From contig NZ_VDES01000001.1 in assembly GCF_013607875.1 (NCBI RefSeq), positions 474,306 through 538,305 on the forward strand: a stretch of DNA of 64,000 nt, given 5' to 3'. A program made the translations under genes and the position numbers. Below are positions 27,504 through 33,900 of this stretch, piece after piece; positions within the stretch are counted from its first letter, which is position 1, and the number at the start of each line of letters is the position of its first letter. The notes beneath the pieces are model-generated. The model was not told where the DNA came from. It saw only the letters and a program-made list of their open reading frames with translations, and ran no database searches. This stretch comes from Blastomonas ursincola. GTDB taxonomy: Bacteria; Pseudomonadota; Alphaproteobacteria; Sphingomonadales; Sphingomonadaceae.

Positions 27504-28532
27504 TCAGCTTTTCTTGTCGGGTCGGGGTGCCGCGATCACCTGCGGCTTGCTGGCGGGGACGGGACGGACGGGCGCGCCGGGCTTCACCTTGCCCAGACCC
27601 TGCACGATCACCTTGTCGCCGGGCTTGAGACCCTGGGTCACGACCCAGTCATTGCCGACCGCGCGCTCGGCCTTGACCTTGCGCTCGGTTGCCTTGTTGC
27701 CGGTATCGACAACAAACACGCTGGCCTCGCCGCGCGCATTGTGGGTGACCGCGGCCTGCGGCACCAGGATGGCGTTGGTGTTGATCGCCTGGTCGAAGCG
27801 CGCGCGCACGAACATCCCCGGCAGCAGCAGCCCCTGCGGATTGGCAAAGCGGGCGCGCAGTGTGACCGTTCCGGTGGCGGCGTTGACCATCACTTCGGAG
27901 AATTGCACGACCCCGCGCGGCCCATATTCGCTGCCATCCTCGAGGATCAGCGACACCTCGGCGCTCGCAGGCACTGCCCCACCCTGCGCCAGCGAGCGGC
28001 GCAGCGCGAGCAGATCGGCGCTCGACTGCTGGATATCGACGAACACCGGATCGACGCCCTGGATCACCGCCAGCGGCTCGGCCTGGTTGCCCGTGACCAG
28101 CGCACCCACGGTCAAGAGCGAACGACCGATGCGACCGCTGATCGGCGCAGGCACGCGGGTGAACTGCAGGTTCACATTGGCGGTCTGCACCTGCGCCCGG
28201 CCCTGCTGCACCGCGGCGGCGGCCTGGCGCGCGGCGGCCTGCGCATCGACATAGTCCTGCATCGCGACCGCCTGCGCTTCGGCCAGTGGCTTCAGACGCT
28301 CGGCACGGATGCGCGTGGCCTCGGCATTGGCGATAGCGCTGTTGAGGTTGGCGCTGGCCTCGGCGGTCGCCGCGCGATAGAGCCGCTGGTCGATCTCATA
28401 CAGCGTCTGCCCGGCGCGGACATAGGCGCCTTCGGTGAAGAAACGCCGCCGGATCAGGCCGGTGACCTGCGGACGCACCTCGGACATCTCGAACGCGGCG
28501 ATGCGGCCTGCAAGCTCGACCGCGACCGGCAC
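27504..28532 (-). CDS. RND efflux membrane fusion protein (start uncertain)
   Basis: This periplasmic adaptor links the permease to the outer-membrane duct. The lipoyl halves (VRPQVTGLIRRRFFTEGAYV and APISGRIGRSLLTVGALV), the alpha hairpin and the beta barrel are all visible. The GTG at 28532 is the first ATG, GTG or TTG start, but the same frame continues to 28742. It encodes a signal with lipobox LALAGC at about residue 29, counted from an ATT codon at 28691, then TPEVGFVVAKT, which is standard for the family. The true protein is therefore probably longer and lipidated, starting at a rare codon such as ATT. Confidence 0.85.
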   Translation of the reverse strand: MPVAVELAGRIAAFEMSEVRPQVTGLIRRRFFTEGAYVRAGQTLYEIDQRLYRAATAEASANLNSAIANAEATRIRAERLKPLAEAQAVAMQDYVDAQAAARQAAAAVQQGRAQVQTANVNLQFTRVPAPISGRIGRSLLTVGALVTGNQAEPLAVIQGVDPVFVDIQQSSADLLALRRSLAQGGAVPASAEVSLILEDGSEYGPRGVVQFSEVMVNAATGTVTLRARFANPQGLLLPGMFVRARFDQAINTNAILVPQAAVTHNARGEASVFVVDTGNKATERKVKAERAVGNDWVVTQGLKPGDKVIVQGLGKVKPGAPVRPVPASKPQVIAAPRPDKKS

Positions 28533-28821
28533 CGAACTGGTTTTCGCGACAACAAAGCCGACCTCTGGCGTCGGGCGCTGCCGCCCCTTGCCCTCATCGC
28601 CCGCAGAACAACCGGCGAGCGCCAGCGCCGCCAGGCCGGTAACGGCATAGCGCGCAAGAAACGTTCGTGTGGGGCGAACGGAAAGCGGAATGGCTAACTC
28701 GCAGAAACCTGGGGGACACCGTATACGATGGTTACTTCGTATCTAGCTGGTTAACCCATGATAGGGCAAGATTGTTTCCTGGTTCGCACATTTTTTGCCG
28801 GATTTCGCTAAAAACACAGGC

Positions 28822-30057
28822 TCAGGCGTGGCCAACCTCCTTGATCGGCACGCTGGCATCGGCGAGTTGTTCAAGATCGAGCGGGATCGCGTCGAGAATG
28901 GCCTTGCGGCCTTGCACATAATCCTTGGTGGCATTGACGCAATCGAGCGCGATGACCTTGCCGCCGCGCAGATACACGACCGAGAAGCTGCGGCTCGCCG
29001 GATCGCCGCGCACCAGCTCCTGATCGTAATCGACCGAAAGGCCCACGGTCTGCAGCCGGAGGTCATACTGGTTCGACCAGAACCAGGGAATCGCGTTATA
29101 GGCCTGCGCCTGATCGAGGATGTGCGCTGCAGCAACCTTCGCCTGGTCATTGGCATTCTGCACCGACTCCAGCCGAATGACCCGATCGTTCGCAAATGCA
29201 TTGGCATGCGCGGCGCAATCGCCGATCGCATAGACATGCGGCAGGCTGGTGCGGCAGAATTCATCGACATCGACGCCGTTGCCACCGGCCGCTCCGGCGC
29301 TGATCAGCGGTCCCGTCTGCGCGATAATGCCGATGCCGACGATGATCATGTCCGCCGCAATCCGCTCGCCATTGCCGCATTGCACCGCAACGGCATGACC
29401 CGAATCATCGGTTTCGATATGATCGACGGTATAGCCGGTGCGCAGATCGACACCGTGCGCGCGGTGCTCTTCCTCGAAAAACGCCGACAGCGCGGGGCCG
29501 GCGACGCGCGACAGCACCCGATCGAGCGCCTCGATCAGCGTCACCTGCTTGCCGAGCTTGCGCATCACCGCGGCCGCTTCCAGCCCGATATAACCCCCGC
29601 CGATGATGGCAACGCTCTGGGTCGTCTCCATGCGCGCCATGATCTTGTCGACATCGGCGCGGGTGCGCACGGCGAACACGTTGCGCGCATTGCTGCCCTG
29701 GCAATCGAGCATGCGCGGGGTGCCGCCGGTGGCCCAGATCAGCTTGCCATAGCCCACGCTCGCACCGCCGCTCAGCGTCAGGCTGTGCGCCACCGGATCG
29801 ACCGCGGTGACGCGCTTGCCGAGCTGCAGGTCAATTCTCCGCTCGGTCCAGAAGGCTTCGGGGCGCAGCAGGATGCGGTCGAACGGCTTGTCGCCCGCCA
29901 GATATTCCTTGGAGAGCGGCGGCCGCTCATAGGGAGGGAAGGATTCGTCGCCGATCAGACCGATCGTGCCCTCAAAGCCCATCTGGCGCAGGCAGATCGC
30001 GGCCTGGGCTCCGGCATGGCCTGCCCCCACGATCGCGATGTCATAGCTGTCCTGCAC
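28822..30057 (-). CDS. FAD-dependent ferredoxin reductase-type oxidoreductase
   Basis: The 411-aa flavoprotein matches NADH:ferredoxin/putidaredoxin reductases that feed electrons to cytochromes P450 or ring-hydroxylating oxygenases. FAD binding is seen at IVGAGHAGAQAA (residues 9-20), NAD binding at VAIIGGGYIGLEAA, and the second FAD motif at YAIGDCAAHAN. The C-terminal dimerisation region contains WFWSNQYDLRLQTVGL. No ferredoxin or oxygenase gene lies nearby, so its partner is elsewhere. It precedes the tRNA gene, pointing away from it. Confidence 0.9.
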   Translation of the reverse strand: MQDSYDIAIVGAGHAGAQAAICLRQMGFEGTIGLIGDESFPPYERPPLSKEYLAGDKPFDRILLRPEAFWTERRIDLQLGKRVTAVDPVAHSLTLSGGASVGYGKLIWATGGTPRMLDCQGSNARNVFAVRTRADVDKIMARMETTQSVAIIGGGYIGLEAAAVMRKLGKQVTLIEALDRVLSRVAGPALSAFFEEEHRAHGVDLRTGYTVDHIETDDSGHAVAVQCGNGERIAADMIIVGIGIIAQTGPLISAGAAGGNGVDVDEFCRTSLPHVYAIGDCAAHANAFANDRVIRLESVQNANDQAKVAAAHILDQAQAYNAIPWFWSNQYDLRLQTVGLSVDYDQELVRGDPASRSFSVVYLRGGKVIALDCVNATKDYVQGRKAILDAIPLDLEQLADASVPIKEVGHA

Positions 30058-30184
30058 GGCACTCCCTCCTCAAGATCCGGCCCCTGCCCTTACGGCATCG
30101 CCAGCCATCTGCCGGTTGCGGTCGCGGAAAACAAGCCCGCAAGCGACGCAGGCAATTCTTGGCGCAGACAAAGTGCAATTTGGT

Positions 30185-30213
30185 TTGACCGCGGCGCATC
30201 GGCCAATTATAGG
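30185..30213 (+). promoter_or_regulatory. Predicted promoter of the tRNA-Met gene
   Basis: TTGACC (30185-30190) and TATAGG (30208-30213) are separated by 17 bp, a good match to the housekeeping consensus. The predicted start point is about 35 nt upstream of the mature tRNA. The transcript would also run antisense through the end of the phage recombinase gene. Confidence 0.7.
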
Positions 30214-30253
30214 GCGCGACCTGCACCGGCCAATGGCCCGTGCCTGCCGGGAT

Positions 30254-30330
30254 GGCGGAGTAGCTCAGCTGGTTAGAGCGGCGGAATCATAATCCGTAGG
30301 TCGGGGGTTCAAGTCCCTCCTCCGCTACCA
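30254..30330 (+). tRNA. tRNA-Met (anticodon CAT), prophage attachment site
   Basis: The 77-nt gene folds into a complete cloverleaf: acceptor GGCGGAG with CTCCGCT (a G-T first pair), D arm GCTC/GAGC, anticodon stem GCGGA/TCCGT with loop ATCATAA, and T arm GGGGG/CCCTC. CCA is encoded. The stem sequences resemble the elongator methionine tRNA of alphaproteobacteria rather than tRNA-Ile2 or initiator tRNA. Its 3' half is the left attachment site of the prophage: the serine recombinase gene ends inside it on the other strand. Confidence 0.93.
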
Positions 30331-31909
30331 CCGTTAACGTATAATCTCCCCCCTTTGGGGGCACCCCTTCCGCCAGAGCCATGATGTTCTGCAATCGGCC
30401 CACCAATTCGACCTCCAGACCCGTGCGGCCAGGCGCGGGGGTGAGCACAACATAATCAATCAGACTGCGCAGGATGTTGCGCCCTGTGCGCTCGGCGGCG
30501 GCGTCATGAGCGAGGGTGGCGGTGATGTTCTTCACCGCCTCGCGGTAGCTGTCGACGATCGCGGGGTGCAGGATGATCGTGTTTTCGGCCTTGCGTTCGC
30601 CAATCTGGGCGAGCAGCTGCTCTCGCTCGGCCCGGGCGGCATGGAGCGCGGCGAGCAGCTCGGGGATTTTTCCGCCATCGTCGGCGATGACCGTCACCAG
30701 GCGATCGATCTTGGCGTTCAGCTGATCGACCTTCTTGCGCTGGGCGCTCTCGGCCTGGCGGTCGCGCTTCTGCAGCTCTGACCGGCGGCGGTGATAGTGC
30801 TTCACCGCAGCGGCGATCTCATCGGGGTGGAGCAAGTGCTCCTCCAGACCGCCTAGCACCTTGCGCTCGAGCACCGCGTTGCTGATCTGGCGACGGTTGG
30901 TGCAGGTGCCGGTGCTGCGCGTATTGGCGCAGCCCCAATGGCCGTTGGCGACAATCACCACCGAACCCTTGCAGACGCCGCAGCGGATCATCCCCGAGAG
31001 CAAGCGCTTGGGCCTGCGGTTGACTTCCTTCGCGACCTGCGCGCGCGCGCCGAGCGCCAGCTGCAGTCGTTCCCATTGCTCCGTCGGAATGATCTGGAGC
31101 TCGGGCACCGGCGTCCGCTGCCACTTTTCCGGCGGGTTGGGCCGCGACACGCGGCGACGGGTATCCGGGTCACGCACCATATGTGTGCGATTGTAGACCA
31201 GAATTCCGCCATAGATTTCGTTGCGGAGAATTCCGTTCTGTCGGCGCACGTCGCCGTTGATCATGGATACCGACCATTTGCGACCTGTAGGCGACGGCAC
31301 GCCTTCAGCGTTCAACCGGCGTGCGATCGTGCGCGCCGAATCGCCTTCCAGATATTCGCTGACGATTCGCCTGATGATCTCGGCCTGATCGGGGTCGATC
31401 TCGCGTAGGCCAAGCTCCGGCTCGCCGCGTGCATCGAGACGATGCACCTTGCGATAGCCATAGGCCAGATTGCCGGGGATCCGGCCTGCCGCGACGCGGC
31501 CGCTCTGCCCGCGCCTGATCTTGTCCGCCATGTCCTTCCGGAACAGCGCGGCCATGGTGCCCTTGAAGCCGATCTGCAGTTCGTTGATCTCGCCCTCGGA
31601 GAGGCTGAAGATGCGCGCGCCGGCATGGATGATGTGATCGTGCAGCCAGCTCATGTCGCCCTGGTGGCGAGAGAGGCGATCGAGCGCCTCTGTCAGCACC
31701 TGGTCGGCCTTGCCCGCCTTGATATGCTCAACCAGTCCGTTGAGGCCTGGACGGTCGCGCACCGCCCCGGAAATAGCGAAATCGGTGAAGACCGCCGTTA
31801 TCGTCCAGCCTTCACGCTCGGCGTGCTCTTGGCAGACCCTGACCTGATCCTCGATCGACCGGGCATTCTGAAGCTGGCTGCTGTAGCGCGCATAGATGGC
31901 TGTCCGCAC
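30287..31909 (-). CDS. Phage large serine recombinase (integrase)
   Basis: The 540-aa protein integrates and excises the prophage by serine-type site-specific recombination. The resolvase domain occupies about residues 1-145, with IYARYSS holding the likely catalytic Ser10. A recombinase domain follows, then a zinc ribbon with Cys 310, 313, 327 and 336, and a coiled coil near 370-430. I chose the GTG at 31909 because GGAGGAAG lies upstream. The last 13 or so residues (VAEEGLEPPTYGL) are encoded antisense to the tRNA, so this end comes from the attachment site. It is the last gene of the early operon. Confidence 0.92.
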   Translation of the reverse strand: MRTAIYARYSSQLQNARSIEDQVRVCQEHAEREGWTITAVFTDFAISGAVRDRPGLNGLVEHIKAGKADQVLTEALDRLSRHQGDMSWLHDHIIHAGARIFSLSEGEINELQIGFKGTMAALFRKDMADKIRRGQSGRVAAGRIPGNLAYGYRKVHRLDARGEPELGLREIDPDQAEIIRRIVSEYLEGDSARTIARRLNAEGVPSPTGRKWSVSMINGDVRRQNGILRNEIYGGILVYNRTHMVRDPDTRRRVSRPNPPEKWQRTPVPELQIIPTEQWERLQLALGARAQVAKEVNRRPKRLLSGMIRCGVCKGSVVIVANGHWGCANTRSTGTCTNRRQISNAVLERKVLGGLEEHLLHPDEIAAAVKHYHRRRSELQKRDRQAESAQRKKVDQLNAKIDRLVTVIADDGGKIPELLAALHAARAEREQLLAQIGERKAENTIILHPAIVDSYREAVKNITATLAHDAAAERTGRNILRSLIDYVVLTPAPGRTGLEVELVGRLQNIMALAEGVPPKGGDYTLTVVAEEGLEPPTYGL

Positions 31910-32009
31910 GAATCGCTTCCTCCGTTTCGCGCGCATGGTCGCGCTGTGCCAGTGCCTCGGCAAGCGCAATGGTGATATCGCGGATCTCGATTGGGGGTGA
32001 CCGGCGCAT
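31812..32009 (-). CDS. Possible small phage protein overlapping the recombinase start
   Basis: A 65-aa frame begins MRRSPPIEIRDITIALAEAL with its ATG overlapping the methyltransferase stop as TGATG. Such coupling is typical of this operon. Its last third overlaps the recombinase reading frame by about 98 bp in another frame. The N-terminal half looks helical and protein-like, while the end (PVDRGSGQGLPRARRA) looks like read-through of the other gene. It may be a short leader peptide that delivers ribosomes to the recombinase start. Confidence 0.4.
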   Translation of the reverse strand: MRRSPPIEIRDITIALAEALAQRDHARETEEAIRADSHLCALQQPASECPVDRGSGQGLPRARRA

Positions 32010-32707
32010 CAGGCTTTCGCGAGCGCGGCCTCATAGGCTTGGGTGACTCGAGTCACTGCCGTTGCGAAATGGTCGGGGTTGTGCTCGATCCCGGTGAAGA
32101 TCAGCCCGGCCTTGATCGCTGCCACGCCGGTCGACCCTGTGCCCATGAAGGGGTCGCAGACCGTGCGGCCTGCGATGTTGGTCATGATCTTGTCCATGAC
32201 CGGTTCGGGCTTCACCGTGCCATGGTTGAACTTCTTTGCTGGTGCGACCGAGGCACTGACAAAGCGCCGCTTCTCGGCAAGGCTTCCCTGCGGTTCAAAG
32301 CCGCGCGACCATGCGTGAAAATAGTATTCGGTGTCGTAGAGATAGTGCTTGTTGGCCACCGGCATCGGGTTGTTCTTCGACCACCCGCCCAGGATGAAGC
32401 GACGGAAATTCCCCTTCAGGTGCGCTGCAACTTCCGGGATCTGGTCATTGTGGCAGAACACGACGGCCGCACCGCAGAGCAGCGGGTTGATGATGCGGTG
32501 ATCAAAGCCTTGGTCGAGCTGCTGTTCGACGATCATGCGGGTCGCGACGCGCGCTTTGCGCATGTTCCCGGCACCCTTGGCCTTGAACTTGTAGGGCGGA
32601 TCCATGACGTCGGCATCCATCCAGCCCAGGATGGGCCGGATGGCATAGGCATCGCCCAGGTAGAGGCGGTGCGGGCCGATCTGCACCATATCACGGATAG
32701 CGCTCAT
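32009..32707 (-). CDS. Phage DNA methyltransferase (N4/N6 type)
   Basis: The 232-aa protein is a DNA methyltransferase with the catalytic DPPY at residues 36-39 and the AdoMet-binding DPFMGTGSTGVAA near the C-terminus, an order seen in the beta class. There is no partner restriction enzyme, so it is an orphan enzyme, as phages use to protect their DNA or adjust gene expression. I start at MSAIRDMVQI, 2 bp after the preceding gene ends. The target sequence cannot be read from the protein. Confidence 0.88.
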   Translation of the reverse strand: MSAIRDMVQIGPHRLYLGDAYAIRPILGWMDADVMDPPYKFKAKGAGNMRKARVATRMIVEQQLDQGFDHRIINPLLCGAAVVFCHNDQIPEVAAHLKGNFRRFILGGWSKNNPMPVANKHYLYDTEYYFHAWSRGFEPQGSLAEKRRFVSASVAPAKKFNHGTVKPEPVMDKIMTNIAGRTVCDPFMGTGSTGVAAIKAGLIFTGIEHNPDHFATAVTRVTQAYEAALAKA

Positions 32708-32709
32708 CG

Positions 32710-33243
32710 TCAGGCAGCCTGCTGCGACGGCAGGGGGATGGGATCGCCATTGGCGTCGAACATGTCGGCGAGCTTGCTGGGGGCCATGGGCGGCAGGGCT
32801 GGCTTGCCGATCGGCGGCTTTGCGGGTTGACCGGCTGCCATCGCCTGCCACGCGGCCATGCCATCCCGCTGCCGTTCGAGCTGGTGCACTGCCTTGGACA
32901 GCTGGCGCCAGTGCTCGGCCAGGTCTTCCCTGCCCTTGCGCAGGATCTCCGTCTCGATCGCATCGCGCGCGCGGGTGACCGCTTCTACCGTGCGATCGAT
33001 GGGGCAGATATCCGCGGCGCGGGTGTCGCCGTTGCGCGGACTGGTGCCGGGCACCGGGTGCCCTGCCAGCCAGGCCTCTGCCGCCGCCCAGGGGGCAATG
33101 TTTGCCTCGGCGGTTTCCGGGTCGATCCTGCCGGCGGCGATCGCGGCCTCGGCGCTGGCGATGCGGCGGTCGAGCTCGCGCGAGATGAAGGGGCGGTCAG
33201 GCAAACCAGCAGCAATGACCTTCCCAAAACGCATGCTCATCAA
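32710..33243 (-). CDS. Hypothetical phage protein
   Basis: This 177-aa protein is not recognised. It has an Ala-rich helical centre (DRRIASAEAAIAAGRIDPET and HWRQLSKAVHQLERQRDGMA) and a Pro-rich C-terminal tail, with no membrane segment. Its start overlaps the upstream gene as ATGA. It lies between a small Cys-rich protein and the methyltransferase in the early operon, so a DNA-metabolism accessory role is possible but unsupported. Confidence 0.65.
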   Translation of the reverse strand: MMSMRFGKVIAAGLPDRPFISRELDRRIASAEAAIAAGRIDPETAEANIAPWAAAEAWLAGHPVPGTSPRNGDTRAADICPIDRTVEAVTRARDAIETEILRKGREDLAEHWRQLSKAVHQLERQRDGMAAWQAMAAGQPAKPPIGKPALPPMAPSKLADMFDANGDPIPLPSQQAA

Positions 33244-33521
33244 TCGGTCCTTTCACCGAGCATGCGCGCCTGCAGGTCGAAGGCGCTTTGGGAGGTCCAT
33301 CGGGTGGAGGGTGCGCGCGCGGCGCGGCGGGCAGCGATGATCTCGCCCGCCCTGCGCTTCCAGCTGCGCCAGTCGGCCATGCGCTTTTCGGCATGGGCGC
33401 GGATGAGGTTGTTGCGGATGGCGCTAGGGAGCTGCGGATAGCAAAGATCGCAGATGCGCTGCCAACGCTGGCGGGTGTGCGTACATCCCGGCACGTCGCA
33501 GATATGCTGGCGGCGGCTCAT
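33240..33521 (-). CDS. Small Cys-rich phage protein
   Basis: The 93-aa protein has a putative zinc-binding knuckle, CDVPGCTHTRQRWQRICDLC, near its N-terminus, with four Cys and a His. A basic C-terminal half (WRSWKRRAGEIIAARRAAR) follows. This arrangement suggests nucleic-acid binding. The start overlaps the stop of the 54-aa gene as ATGA. No family name is recognised. Confidence 0.65.
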   Translation of the reverse strand: MSRRQHICDVPGCTHTRQRWQRICDLCYPQLPSAIRNNLIRAHAEKRMADWRSWKRRAGEIIAARRAARAPSTRWTSQSAFDLQARMLGERTD

Positions 33522-33682
33522 TGCGCGCGCTCCTGGATGAGATCGTGCAGCTTCCACTCCCTCGCCTGCTGCTCGAGCTGGCGAACGCGAGCGCGCGCAC
33601 GCTCGAGCTGGGTTGGCAGGTTGCGAACCCGCATGCGGAGCCTTTCGTCGGCCAGTTCGGGGCGGCTGATCGGGCGTCCCAT
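33518..33682 (-). CDS. Small coiled-coil phage protein
   Basis: A 54-aa frame runs from the ATG at 33682 to a TGA overlapping the next start as ATGA. The sequence is almost wholly helical and charged (MRVRNLPTQLERARARVRQL), consistent with a short coiled coil. Its place in a chain of overlapping early genes makes it likely to be real although it is short. Function unknown. Confidence 0.55.
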   Translation of the reverse strand: MGRPISRPELADERLRMRVRNLPTQLERARARVRQLEQQAREWKLHDLIQERAQ

Positions 33683-33684
33683 GA

Positions 33685-33900
33685 TCACGCCCACCCCGCC
33701 CAGTGCAGGCCGAGCGCCAGCACGGCGACCAGTCCCATGGCGCCCATGGCAAGGCGATCGCGGGCGATCTCGGCACGGCTATCGACCGGGGAAACCTGCT
33801 GGCCGATCGCATCATAAAGCTGGCCATCGGGCAGGCGCGGCGGCTTGCAGTCGCGGCACCGGCAAAGCTCATCGTGAATCGGGTTGACGTGCGGCATCAT
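33685..33900 (-). CDS. Small phage protein with CxCxxC motif and a membrane segment
   Basis: The 71-aa product starts MMPHVNPIHD, contains CRCRDC near residue 13 and ends in one hydrophobic helix (RLAMGAMGLVAVLALGLHWA). The start overlaps the primase-helicase stop as ATGA; a second ATG is one codon in. The arrangement of a small metal-binding head and a membrane tail has no function known to me. Confidence 0.6.
   Translation of the reverse strand: MMPHVNPIHDELCRCRDCKPPRLPDGQLYDAIGQQVSPVDSRAEIARDRLAMGAMGLVAVLALGLHWAGWA

Noticed and set aside
25404..28697. A 1097-codon open frame on the plus strand across the efflux genes
   Set aside because: It is antisense to the clear RND permease and adaptor genes, has no domain and shows the Arg/His/Gln-rich composition of a mirror frame in GC-rich DNA.
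30344..30362. CCCCC-TTT-GGGGG hairpin just after the tRNA as a terminator
   Set aside because: No T run follows on the plus strand and the sequence lies inside the recombinase reading frame, so it is better explained as coding.
32009..32707. Restriction-modification system
   Set aside because: Only a methyltransferase is present; none of the neighbouring genes resembles a restriction endonuclease.
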